From Rhodococcus rhodochrous (lineage in GTDB: Bacteria; Actinomycetota; Actinomycetes; Mycobacteriales; Mycobacteriaceae): a stretch of 64,000 nucleotides of DNA. Position numbers and translations under genes: made by a program. Positions within the stretch are counted from its first letter, which is position 1. Each line of letters starts with the position of its first letter. The stretch is taken from NCBI RefSeq assembly GCF_014854695.1, contig NZ_CP027557.1:868001-932000 (forward strand), read 5' to 3'. Shown here in pieces: positions 47,416-54,754 of this stretch. The notes under the pieces are model-generated. The model did no database searches. It saw nothing but the letters and a program-made list of their open reading frames with translations, and was not told where the DNA came from.

Positions 47416-49149
47416 ATGCCGATCTTCCAGAACGGCAAGGCGCCGGTAGCGATGCGCTACATCGACCCCGCTGGCGTGGAACACCATGTCGTGGCCGCAT
47501 ACCTCGGAGATCGACTTGTGTGGGATGGCACCGTCCCTGCGTCGGTGACCGCGCCCCGCATGCACGGGGCCGGCGGCGTCCCTCTCCCGTCGGTGTGCGC
47601 GGCAGCAACTCTGGACGCACCCATTCTGTCCGGGACCGGCGAGATGCTCGTTCCGCTGCCCGGTGGGGGCGGTGGGGTGAGCGTTCCACTCTTCGCTGGC
47701 GATGCCGACGTACTCGAACCGCTGATCGGCGGCAGCGCAGCTATCCGGCCCAGCCCGATTGAAGGGACCGGAGAGCTGCACGAGCCGGGCATCGGAACGG
47801 AAGTTCCGGGCGTCGTAATCGTCCCGACCGCTACCGGTGCCGGATCGATTTCCACACCGACGGTCCGCGTGCCGGCAACGATCGAGGCGCCGGTGACGGA
47901 AGGTTCCGGCATCGTTTCCGAGGCGCAGGTCACTGCAGGGGCGGCTCTTGCCGTTCCGTCCGGATCCGGTACAGGAGAGGTCCTCACCCCCACGGTCACC
48001 GCGGCGGCACTCGTGGACCTGCCGCTGATGGCGGGTTCCGGCGCGATGCCGATTCCGACACACGCCGCTGGTTATTCGGTCGAGGTACCGGCGATGGAAG
48101 GTAGCGGCGAAATGCTGGTGCCGAGTGTGGAGGCAGCGAACCTCGTGCCGGCGGGCATTGTCAAGTCCGGCACACAGTCGCTGCCGTCGTCGAACAATTG
48201 GCACCAGGTCACGGGATGGGTTGTCGACTCCGCCTACCCGGACACCACCTTGTCGTCCAATGCGATCGTCGTCGACGGGTCCGGTTCTGCGGTGCTGTCG
48301 GCGGCGGTGGCGTGGTCGCAGGCGAACGGTAACCGGCAGTGCCGGATCAAGGTCAATGGCGTGGTCGTGGCGACCTCGGCTGCGACGACCGGGACACCGA
48401 CGATCACGGACTTCGAGATGTCTCTCGCACCGGGCGATGTCGTCACGCTCGAGGCGTACACGACGACAGGGTTCAGTTTCGCTCGCGGGATCGCGGTGTC
48501 GGGAACGTTCCTGCGGCTCGCCGCGGTGGTCCCGATGTACCTGCGTGCACAGGACACATTCGACGGCGACGGGCCGCTGTCGTCGAACTGGATCACCACC
48601 GGTGGGGGCGTGCTCGAACGTGTCAACGGGCGCCTCGACGGGACGAACACCCCGTCGGTGCCGCTGTCGTACGCGTGGTGGCACGAACCGATGCCGTCGG
48701 ACACGCAACAGGTCGAATGCGTTGTCCGGTGGGACGGCCGCAACCCCGAGCACTCGGCGTGCGGGCTGGTGGTCCGAGCGGATCCGTTCCAGGACCCGGT
48801 GACCAATCCGGGCGCGCAGTTCGGTGTGCAGTTCTCGTGGACGCGCGGCATCATGGCGCTGTATTACGAGGACTACGACGCTCCCAACGGATTCGTTCCG
48901 GTAACCGGTGTGCCGCAGTACGTCACCACGAGCAAGTTCCCCGAGGGCGCGGTCGTCACGCTGCGCGCCGAGGGCAACCTGTATACCGCTCGGGTGAACG
49001 GCGTGATCATGCTGCAGGGCACGGTCGCCAGTTCGGTGATTCCGTTCTCGCGGCGGTGGGTCGGTGCGACGATCCAGAATGATGAGCTCGTCTCCGGCGG
49101 TGGCGGTCCTCCTGGACGTATCGACGACTTCCGGGCGTTGACGCCCTGA
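47416..49149 (+). CDS. Tail fibre-like protein with repeats and lectin-like end
   Basis: 577 residues from ATG 47416 (GAGGGGAGG upstream). Residues about 60-245 contain roughly eight imperfect 20-25-residue repeats around (A/M)xxGSGEMLVP (for example ILSGTGEMLVP, MAGSGAMPIP, MEGSGEMLVP), which could form an extended stalk. The end (about 390-577) from DTFDGDGPLSSNWITTGG looks like a concanavalin/LamG-type sandwich. A likely adhesion protein; last gene of the rightward late operon. Confidence 0.75.
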   Translation: MPIFQNGKAPVAMRYIDPAGVEHHVVAAYLGDRLVWDGTVPASVTAPRMHGAGGVPLPSVCAAATLDAPILSGTGEMLVPLPGGGGGVSVPLFAGDADVLEPLIGGSAAIRPSPIEGTGELHEPGIGTEVPGVVIVPTATGAGSISTPTVRVPATIEAPVTEGSGIVSEAQVTAGAALAVPSGSGTGEVLTPTVTAAALVDLPLMAGSGAMPIPTHAAGYSVEVPAMEGSGEMLVPSVEAANLVPAGIVKSGTQSLPSSNNWHQVTGWVVDSAYPDTTLSSNAIVVDGSGSAVLSAAVAWSQANGNRQCRIKVNGVVVATSAATTGTPTITDFEMSLAPGDVVTLEAYTTTGFSFARGIAVSGTFLRLAAVVPMYLRAQDTFDGDGPLSSNWITTGGGVLERVNGRLDGTNTPSVPLSYAWWHEPMPSDTQQVECVVRWDGRNPEHSACGLVVRADPFQDPVTNPGAQFGVQFSWTRGIMALYYEDYDAPNGFVPVTGVPQYVTTSKFPEGAVVTLRAEGNLYTARVNGVIMLQGTVASSVIPFSRRWVGATIQNDELVSGGGGPPGRIDDFRALTP

Positions 49150-49154
49150 ACACC

Positions 49155-49192
49155 GACATGTGCCCCACCTCGACGGAGGTGGGGCGCATGTC
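49155..49192 (+). terminator. Late operon terminator, 17-bp hairpin
   Basis: GACATGTGCCCCACCTC pairs with GAGGTGGGGCGCATGTC (one G-U) around GACG, followed by TTATT. It lies 6 bp after the last late gene's stop. Confidence 0.9.
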
Positions 49193-49338
49193 TTATTGGG
49201 CTGGCAGTTTTTGTTGTGCCGGGCGCTGTGTGGTTTCTCGAATGAGCGCCGCTGGGGCCGATCTCATTGGGTGTTGAGCTTTTCGCGATGCTTGTTCATC
49301 TCGGCCAGATGAGAATCTCGGAGCTATGGCGATCAGGT

Positions 49339-49767
49339 CTATGGTTGCCGATGGAGCGACAGGATCAGACTGATGATTAGGAACAGGAGGGTTCCCGTCG
49401 CGGCGGTCATCTTGACCGTTTCCGCGACGCGGTATCCGTATTTGCATGCTGCAAGGTGAACAGAGTGAATGCCGGCGCACAGTCTGGAATAGTCGCCGAA
49501 TGACACGATCGCCGTCGATGTGGTCAGCGTCGTGAACGACACCGCGGCCAGAGCGAGACCGACTCGTGTTGCCAATTGCCGGCCTCGGGCGAAGACACTC
49601 GGTGTCGCGCCGGAGCTACCGAGCCGGCTCATCGGCGTCGAAGTGGAAGGTGCAGGGAAACCCCCGGTCCTCCGATGGAGGCCACGGTAGGGCCGGAGTC
49701 GGGAGCTGCTGGCCGGATTGGTCTGCCGCTCTGCTCGCAGTGAGTGTGCCATGTCCGAATTATCCAT
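49339..49767 (-). CDS. Leftward two-TM protein
   Basis: 142 residues if started at ATG 49767; a later start at 49632 leaves 97. Neither start has a Shine-Dalgarno. Two TM segments (VGLALAAVSFTTLTTSTAIV and ATGTLLFLIISLILSL) flank a short loop with two Cys. The basic N-terminus looks partly non-coding, so the later start is plausible. It is one of several small leftward membrane genes in the right arm. Confidence 0.45.
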   Translation of the reverse strand: MDNSDMAHSLRAERQTNPASSSRLRPYRGLHRRTGGFPAPSTSTPMSRLGSSGATPSVFARGRQLATRVGLALAAVSFTTLTTSTAIVSFGDYSRLCAGIHSVHLAACKYGYRVAETVKMTAATGTLLFLIISLILSLHRQP

Positions 49768-50206
49768 TATCCGGATGGTTCGTTACCTTCGCTTGGTGTT
49801 CGGACGGGACGAAACCTGCCGAAGCGTGCACCCCTCCTGGCCGGAGATCCGAACTGCCGCGATCGGGCTGTCGTCGTTATCGTCTGTGTGGCTCGAGTGG
49901 TCCCTCGCCCTGTGTACCACAGGAGGGAAGTGTGGTTACGGGACGAAGCATCCCCGCCGGTCGTGGGGATATGACCGGCGGGGATGCGGTCGCCGCGTAG
50001 TGGAGCGACGACCTGGCGGGTCGGCGACAGGGGGTTGTTTTCGACCCGTTAGGGACGGTACTGCAAGCTTCAATATTCGGAAAGAGCTTCGGCGACTGGT
50101 CGTCTGGCCCAACGACCGTGCGTAGACAATATCGGTCTACCAACTCAGTACTGCCCAGACGATTGCGACGATGGCGGGTCTGTGTTTGTTCGGCGACAGT
50201 GCGGTG
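49768..50206. other. Gene-free stretch with repeat copy 1
   Basis: 439 bp without a convincing gene. It holds repeat copy 1 (49936-50155) with its 14-bp hairpin and a start-less fragment at 50137-50206 encoding AIVAIVWAVLSW in the leftward frame, resembling the end of the 53528-53659 protein. Confidence 0.6.
49936..50155. repeat. Right-arm structured repeat, copy 1
   Basis: About 220 bp highly similar to 53328-53562 and partly to 51750-51895. It starts with a 14-bp perfect hairpin (CATCCCCGCCGGTC with GACCGGCGGGGATG, 49949-49986), continues with GGGTCGGCGACAGGGG, and ends with CTGCAAGCTTCAATATTCGG. Confidence 0.85.
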
Positions 50207-50488
50207 TCAGGAGGGTTCGGTCGTGTGGTCGTGCGTGTCGGTGGGGTGAAGTGCCGGAAAGCGGGAGGTGAGGTTGCCGATCTGTCGGTGAAGCTCTTTC
50301 AGGTTCTCGATGAGCGCACGTTTGAGCTGTCCTTGATCGGGATCGACGGCGACCGCATGAGCGCTCACGTGTTCGAGCGTTTCGATTCTGATCGTGATGT
50401 CGTCGATCTCGCGGTGCAGCAGATCCAGCAGGATCCGGCCTTGGGCTTCGTCGGGAGGGCGGGTGAATGTGTCGACGTGCTGTCCCAT
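50207..50488 (-). CDS. Leftward helical protein (93 aa)
   Basis: From ATG 50488 (the frame is open to ATG 50614 but that part has poor composition). Acidic, helical, coiled-coil-like (DLLHREIDDITIRIETLEHV, LKRALIENLKELHRQIGNLT). A leftward promoter lies at 50667-50694 and a hairpin at 50544-50572 between promoter and gene, which may attenuate it. Unknown function. Confidence 0.55.
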   Translation of the reverse strand: MGQHVDTFTRPPDEAQGRILLDLLHREIDDITIRIETLEHVSAHAVAVDPDQGQLKRALIENLKELHRQIGNLTSRFPALHPTDTHDHTTEPS

Positions 50489-50543
50489 CGGGTGTGCGTC
50501 TTTCTGCCTGTGCGGTCGGTCGCGCCGCTGTTGTCGTCGGGGA

Positions 50544-50572
50544 GGGGCCGCCGGTCTGTGGTCGGCGGCCCC
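50544..50572. terminator. 10-bp perfect GC hairpin
   Basis: GGGGCCGCCG pairs with CGGCGGCCCC across a 9-nt loop, between the leftward promoter at 50667 and ATG 50488. It could be an attenuator for that gene or a terminator for rightward read-through. Confidence 0.5.
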
Positions 50573-50666
50573 TCGGTGGCGCTGGCGAGGATATTCTGCG
50601 GTTGCTCTCGCCATACCTCCCGCTGTTGCTGTGCCTGCCCCGCGGGTGAGCTTGACGCCGTGTCCG

Positions 50667-50694
50667 ATTATCGCAAAACGGACAGCTGTCGCAA
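50667..50694 (-). promoter_or_regulatory. Leftward promoter
   Basis: On the minus strand TTGCGA (50694-50689), a 16-bp spacer and GATAAT (50672-50667; 5 of 6 to consensus). It would drive the 50207-50488 gene. Confidence 0.55.
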
Positions 50695-50823
50695 GCGCCG
50701 GCCGGCCTCAGGCCTGGGCGTGGTGCCTTCGCGGGGCGGGTTACACCCGACATCGCGACGGCGGACAGTGCGCGATAGTGTCGAGGTCGTGTCGTGATTC
50801 TGCCCCCGGCGTCACGGGCACAG

Positions 50824-50866
50824 AAATCGCCTCCACGGTCTGCGCACGGTCATGTGGAGGCGATTT
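50824..50866. terminator. 13-bp perfect hairpin with T tract, copy A
   Basis: AAATCGCCTCCAC pairs with GTGGAGGCGATTT across 17 nt, followed by T on the plus strand. A related, less perfect hairpin lies at 51644-51680 with similar flanks. Probably a bidirectional terminator. Confidence 0.65.
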
Positions 50867-51127
50867 TCGTAGGTGCATCGGGCCGGTCTGCTCGATCCCC
50901 CAGCGGCCGAGCGGACCGGCATCATCCACAATGCCACGCCCACGCCGGGGAAGGGTGTGGTTCCACCGCTCGAGGGAGTGGTGAGCGGTGGGACCTCCGG
51001 CCACAGCGCAGGGGGATGAGTTGTGACCGGATGCGTGGCGGTCCCGAGGTGGAAGGGGCCGCCACGGACCTCACGGTACTGCAGAACAGGATGACGCGAA
51101 ACCCGAAACCTTGTGTCGTGGTTGGTT

Positions 51128-51277
51128 TCACGCGCGGTCTCGCCGGGATTCATCTCTGTCGTCCGGTGGCGGGGGACTTTCGCGGTCCTCGCGGGTGCGG
51201 ATGACGCGCCCGGCGATGAGGGCCACGATTACGGACAGTGAGAGCCATGCGATGGCCAGCCACAACAACCAGCGCAT
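51128..51277 (-). CDS. Leftward small TM protein (49 aa)
   Basis: ATG 51277 to TGA 51128. MRWLLWLAIAWLSLSVIVAL forms one TM helix, followed by a basic then Pro/Asp/Arg-rich tail (RESPPPPDDRDESRRDRA). No Shine-Dalgarno is evident. The clean TM-then-charged-tail pattern argues it is real. It resembles the leftward moron in the tail operon in general layout only. Confidence 0.5.
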   Translation of the reverse strand: MRWLLWLAIAWLSLSVIVALIAGRVIRTREDRESPPPPDDRDESRRDRA

Positions 51278-51380
51278 ATCGTGATCAACGACCGATCGGC
51301 CGCGATGTTATCGATCAAATCAGATTTCACCTGAGGACTCACCCGCAGCTATGCGATGAAGCGTCGAATGTAGCCCGGCG

Positions 51381-51428
51381 GTGGAGGTCCCCGGAGGTGT
51401 GGACGACTTCCAGCCGTTGACGCCTTGA
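51381..51428 (+). pseudogene. Remnant of a tail-fibre gene 3' end
   Basis: Encodes VEVPGGVDDFQPLTP and a stop, matching GPPGRIDDFRALTP and stop at the end of the 47416-49149 gene. It is followed by a decayed version of the same terminator hairpin. No upstream reading frame survives. Confidence 0.7.
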
Positions 51429-51643
51429 ACATGCATGGCCCACGTCTCTGGAGGTGGGTTGGTGTGTTTGTGTGATCGCAGACGTCGTGAGGTGGTGATC
51501 TCGCACGATGGCCGGTGCGATGAAAGATGCCACCAAGGATCGCTCCGATGTCGCGCACGAGCTGGTTGTGCTCGGCGCGGTCCTGCGTTGCGCGCTAGTC
51601 TTGAGATCGCGCCGTGTTCCGCCTCCAGCGTCACGGCGCCGAG

Positions 51644-51680
51644 ATCGCCTCCACTGCTTGCGCAGGCATGTGGGGGCGAT
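51644..51680. terminator. 11-bp hairpin, copy B
   Basis: ATCGCCTCCAC pairs with GTGGGGGCGAT (one G-U) across 15 nt. Related to the hairpin at 50824-50866, with similar sequence on both sides, so the block is duplicated. Confidence 0.55.
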
Positions 51681-51749
51681 TTCATGTAGCGCCTCAAATC
51701 AGCCTGCTCGATTGATTCCGGTGTGCCACGGATGGATCATCCTGGTTGT

Positions 51750-51895
51750 GGGACGAGGCAGCCCCGCCGAGCAGCGGAGGGGCCGACGGGGCTGCGGCCA
51801 CCGCGCAGGGGGGATAGAGCGGTGGCTCGTGGGTCGGCGACAGGGGATTGCCGACCCCGGGGGAGGCTACTGCAAGATTCAACATTCGTAAAGCT
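51750..51895. repeat. Right-arm structured repeat, copy 2 (diverged)
   Basis: Shares with copies 1 and 3 a GC hairpin (GCAGCCCCG ... CGGGGCTGC), GGGTCGGCGACAGGGG and CTGCAAGATTCAACATTCG, but the middle is diverged and the 3' part is missing. Confidence 0.7.
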
Positions 51896-51973
51896 TCCGT
51901 AGTGAATCTTAGTGATCAGCTTGAGCCGCAGTTCTTGCATTGCACCCCCGTGATGCATAAGCGCATAGACACA

Positions 51974-52014
51974 CAACTGCGCCCCGCTCTGCAAGGAAGG
52001 GCGGGGCGCAGTTG
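51974..52014 (-). terminator. Terminator of the P63C gene
   Basis: CAACTGCGCCCCGC pairs perfectly with GCGGGGCGCAGTTG around 13 nt. It lies 5 bp beyond the leftward P63C stop. Confidence 0.85.
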
Positions 52015-52019
52015 TGGGG

Positions 52020-53036
52020 TCAGAGACCGGTCTTGGAGTCGTACTCGTACTGGATCGGAATGGTGTCGCCCACTCTGGGATGGATGGCATCCAACTTGGT
52101 CTTGAAGTCGTCCCAGTCTGTGCTCAGCTTCATCAGTGTCACTACTGAGCCGAGGTGCTCACGCAACTTGGGATACCCGACATTCGTTGTCAGCTTCTGA
52201 AACAGCTTGTCCTTTGGCCGCCCAGAATCGGAGCGTCGCTGTACCCGCTTCAACTCTTCGAGCACGCCGGGAGCGAGGCGCTTGTAGACGATATCGTTGG
52301 TGAGTACGCCGAAGTATTGAGGCCGGCGGACCGTGGACTCGGGGAACGACAGCCCGCGCAGACGGAAGATCTCCCGGTAGTAGTCCTCGGGGAAAGTCCT
52401 GACCCAAGCCTGGAGTTCCTTCGCCACGTACGTCTCAAGGATCTGCTCGAGCGCGTCCTTCGCGCGCATCTCCTGGTATCCGGTCGCCTCATCGACGAGA
52501 GCGATGATGCCTACGCGAGCAAGGCCTCGAACGAGGATCTCAGCCTTCTTCGCGACATGCTCCTGGTTCGGAGGAAGGACACCGTCCTGCCTCGCCATGA
52601 GGTATATCTCGCATACCACCGGGAGGAGCTCGGCCCGGTAGCCGCGCGCGCGACCGCCCCGGGGGAGCGTGAAGGCGATCGGCTTACTACCTTCGATGAT
52701 CTCGTCGGTGAGATAGTTTCGGATGCTTTTGGTTTGGAGGAACGGCGGCAAAGGTTCATCCCCCGATGCCGGGCCGCCGCCGCGGGGATGCCGCCCTATG
52801 GCTTGCATAAACGATGCTTGACTGACGACCCGCGTGCCGTCTTCGAGTACGTAGCACTCGATCTCGGCATCCCCGATCTTCAGAGGCTTGTCGGGAGATC
52901 CGCAGACGGCTTGGACGACGTCCTGGGACCAACGTTCCTTCGCGGCCTTTTTGGCGATCTCGCTGCGCTCACTCGGGCTCAGCTTCGCTGCGCGTGCTTG
53001 ACCGCCTCGCGCACGGCCGGTTTTCGGATCAGACAA
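52020..53036 (-). CDS. P63C-domain protein
   Basis: 338 residues from TTG 53036, chosen for AGGGGG just upstream; the frame is open to TTG 53102. The N-terminus has a basic helix (GRARGGQARAAKLSPSERSE). The C-terminal half matches the P63C domain: WVRTFPEDYYREIFRLRGLS, GVLTNDIVYKRLAPGVLEEL, NVGYPKLREHLGSVVTLMKL. The P63C function is unknown. The gene is alone, leftward, with its own terminator and repeated ATGCTTGC sites over its start region, so it is likely an autonomous lysogenic cargo or regulatory gene. Confidence 0.88.
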   Translation of the reverse strand: MSDPKTGRARGGQARAAKLSPSERSEIAKKAAKERWSQDVVQAVCGSPDKPLKIGDAEIECYVLEDGTRVVSQASFMQAIGRHPRGGGPASGDEPLPPFLQTKSIRNYLTDEIIEGSKPIAFTLPRGGRARGYRAELLPVVCEIYLMARQDGVLPPNQEHVAKKAEILVRGLARVGIIALVDEATGYQEMRAKDALEQILETYVAKELQAWVRTFPEDYYREIFRLRGLSFPESTVRRPQYFGVLTNDIVYKRLAPGVLEELKRVQRRSDSGRPKDKLFQKLTTNVGYPKLREHLGSVVTLMKLSTDWDDFKTKLDAIHPRVGDTIPIQYEYDSKTGL

Positions 53037-53053
53037 AAAGCCCCCTATGGTCG

Positions 53054-53127
53054 ATGCTTGCTCACTATGCTTGCGGCGAGCTGGTACAACTCTACCATGC
53101 AAGCATTATTTCGATTGATGCTTGCAT
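53054..53127. promoter_or_regulatory. ATGCTTGC repeat cluster upstream of P63C gene
   Basis: ATGCTTGC occurs at 53054-53061 and 53067-53074; its inverse within ATGCAAGCAT at 53097-53106; and ATGCTTGCAT at 53118-53127. They cover the promoter/start region of the P63C gene. Multiple near-palindromic copies suggest an operator or iteron array, perhaps bound by the P63C protein itself. Confidence 0.65.
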
Positions 53128-53327
53128 TGCGCAGGAGTCTTGCGGTTCTCTAGGGCAGAGCCATCGCGATTGCGAATGTCTGCAGGTAAAGGCATCAATC
53201 TGGGTGCGAATTCCCCTGAAATGTGGCTGCATCGCGACTGCGCTCAGTGACAGGGTGCCACTCCCGCCAAGACCGTTACGAGACGGCATGCCTGCGGTAC
53301 CAGCAGGAGCCCCGTAACGCATCCTTA

Positions 53328-53562
53328 TGGGCCGAGGCAGCCCCGCTGGCCGCGGGGATATGACCGGCGGGGCTGCGGCGCCGCCTTGTGGTGGAACGAC
53401 GACCTGGCGGGTCGGCGACAGGGGGTTGTTTCGACCCGTTAGGGGCGGTGCTGCAAGCTTCAATATTCGGAAAGGGCTTCGGCGACTGGCCGTCCGGATC
53501 AACGGCGGTGCGTGGACAATCCCAGATCTACCAACGCAGTACTGCCCAGAGGATTGCGACAA
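53328..53562. repeat. Right-arm structured repeat, copy 3
   Basis: Closely similar to copy 1 (49936-50155) over about 220 bp, with long identical runs around GGGTCGGCGACAGGGGGTTG and CTGCAAGCTTCAATATTCGG. Its hairpin reads CAGCCCCGC ... GCGGGGCTG where copy 1 has CATCCCCGC ... GCGGGGATG, a compensatory pair change. Confidence 0.85.
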
Positions 53563-53659
53563 TCGCGAGGATGGCGGTCAGGACCAATCCGCCGATCGGA
53601 GCTCTCGGGTCACCGAACAAGGGTTCGTCCTCATCCCATCTCCATCGAATTCCCTTCAT
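53528..53659 (-). CDS. Leftward small TM protein (43 aa)
   Basis: ATG 53659 to TAG 53528. Charged N-terminus (MKGIRWRWDEDEPLFGDPRA) and one TM helix (GGLVLTAILAIVAILWAVL). Its end overlaps repeat copy 3, and copy 1 carries a start-less version of the same C-terminus, so the gene was part of the duplicated unit and is lost in copy 1. Confidence 0.55.
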   Translation of the reverse strand: MKGIRWRWDEDEPLFGDPRAPIGGLVLTAILAIVAILWAVLRW

Positions 53660-53745
53660 GACTCGATGAAACCGGGACTATCCGGACATCGCAACTGTCC
53701 CTGCGGCCTTGTGCAGGTGGTCGTGCATCAGGGAGAAGTAGAAAG

Positions 53746-53898
53746 CTATTCAAGCCCGCGACGTTCGATTTCTTCCTGGCAGTCCCTGATTGAACGGACA
53801 ATGCCGTCGATCGTGTTGTCATCGGCGTCTTCCTCGGTGGCCGCGAGAAGCGCGGCGCGCAGTCCGAGAACATAGGTGAGGAGCTCATCGTTGTTCAT
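53746..53898 (-). CDS. Leftward small helical protein (50 aa)
   Basis: ATG 53898 to TAG 53746. MNNDELLTYVLGLRAALLAA then acidic helix (DADDNTIDGIVRSIRDCQEE). Amphipathic and probably dimeric; no family known. No clear ribosome binding site. Confidence 0.5.
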   Translation of the reverse strand: MNNDELLTYVLGLRAALLAATEEDADDNTIDGIVRSIRDCQEEIERRGLE

Positions 53899-54446
53899 GC
53901 TTGTCGGGGATGTATGCACGGGTCGAGCATGAGCTTGGGGGCGTGCAGATTTCAACCTTTTGCTGGGTTGTCCTGCAGCGTGTAGTTCAGAGAATTCTCG
54001 GCTTTCGGTATGTCCGATGCGAGCTTGATGGGGCGGCGATGTATCAGGTGTGCGCGAACGGCTACCGGGTAGGTGGCATAGCGGTGTGGTGCCGGAGTGC
54101 TTCGTCATTGCCCCTGCCCGACACGAGGTACTCCGGCATTTGAGTATGACAGCTGAAGTTGTCACGGTGAGAGTCTGCCGATCCGGGGTAGGAGAGTAGC
54201 CCCGCCGTCAGGGTGTGAGGGAGCCGTTCGGCGGGGCCGTTGTCGCCGAGCGGGCCGGCGACTTCCCGTCACGATAGCGGACGGTGATCTTGTTGTGTGG
54301 TGGCCGCTGAGAGGCTTTGGCAGCAGAAAATCTATATCGGTTCAGTAACGGTCGGCAGGTGGATGCTGTGCAAGCTCGCCATTCTCGGGGGTAAGAATTG
54401 GGAGGCGGTTGTCTCCGAGGTACACACTGCCTGAGAGGTGATGGAT
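53899..54446. other. Gene-free stretch
   Basis: 548 bp. I see no convincing gene on either strand, only the 9-bp hairpin at 54199-54247. Open frames here have unbiased composition. Confidence 0.5.
54199..54247. terminator. 9-bp GC hairpin
   Basis: GCCCCGCCG pairs with CGGCGGGGC across 31 nt. Its core resembles the hairpins of the right-arm repeats. Confidence 0.45.
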
Positions 54447-54617
54447 ATGTACGGATGGTTGAAGGCTGCTCCAACGGCAGTGCTGCGAAGGGCGGAAGAT
54501 CTGGCAATAGATCAGGCGCAACGGCACTTCGAGGAGGGCCGAGCGCAGGATGCGTTGGAGGAGTACAGAATCGCCCGAGTGTTCGGATGTGAGCTGAACC
54601 GGCGCGGGAATCGCTGA
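54447..54617 (+). CDS. Small helical protein (56 aa)
   Basis: ATG 54447 has GAGAGG 8 bp upstream; ATG 54441 would add two residues. Amphipathic helical sequence (PTAVLRRAEDLAIDQAQRHF, ALEEYRIARVFGCELNRRG). No family known. The only rightward non-IS gene in the right arm; a hairpin follows. Confidence 0.6.
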   Translation: MYGWLKAAPTAVLRRAEDLAIDQAQRHFEEGRAQDALEEYRIARVFGCELNRRGNR

Positions 54618-54646
54618 CGGTTCTCGTTCGCGGCGGCGGGGGAGGG

Positions 54647-54686
54647 GCTCCGTTTCGTCCTCCCCCGACAGAGGGCGAAACGGAGC
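54647..54686 (+). terminator. 11-bp perfect hairpin
   Basis: GCTCCGTTTCG pairs with CGAAACGGAGC across 18 nt, 30 bp after the 54447-54617 stop; GTTCTCC follows. Confidence 0.7.
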
Positions 54687-54754
54687 GTTCTCCTCCCCGG
54701 TAAGGAAGGCTCAGGGTGTGCTTAGAATTGTATCGGAATAGGAACATGATCTAG

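Larger units (their letters stand above)
50489..51127. other. Gene-free stretch with promoter and hairpins
   Basis: 639 bp with no convincing gene. It contains a 10-bp perfect hairpin (50544-50572), a leftward promoter (50667-50694) and a 13-bp hairpin (50824-50866) whose surroundings (about 50770-50900) resemble 51600-51725. Confidence 0.6.
51278..52019. other. Gene-free stretch of repeats and remnants
   Basis: 742 bp without a convincing intact gene. In order: a decayed copy of the tail-fibre 3' end (51381-51428), hairpin copy B (51644-51680), repeat copy 2 (51750-51895) and the P63C terminator (51974-52014). A rightward frame from 51508 starts plausibly but runs into the hairpin with poor composition. 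Confidence 0.6.

Noticed and set aside
47386-48753. 455-codon minus-strand frame opposite the tail-fibre-like gene
   Set aside because: Arg/His/Cys-rich shadow with no ribosome site.
50171-50797. Rightward 208-codon frame in the right arm
   Set aside because: Cys/Arg/Gly-rich composition, runs antisense to a better leftward frame and through hairpins.
51508-51891. Rightward frame starting MAGAMKDATKDRSDVAHELV
   Set aside because: First 35 residues look plausible, but the rest reads through a conserved hairpin with Arg/Cys-rich composition; no ribosome site.
53901-54143. Rightward 80-codon frame
   Set aside because: No ribosome site, no domain, and not clearly better than random frames.
54208-54747. 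Leftward 179-codon frame
   Set aside because: Pro/Arg/Ser-rich shadow opposite the 54447-54617 gene, no domain.
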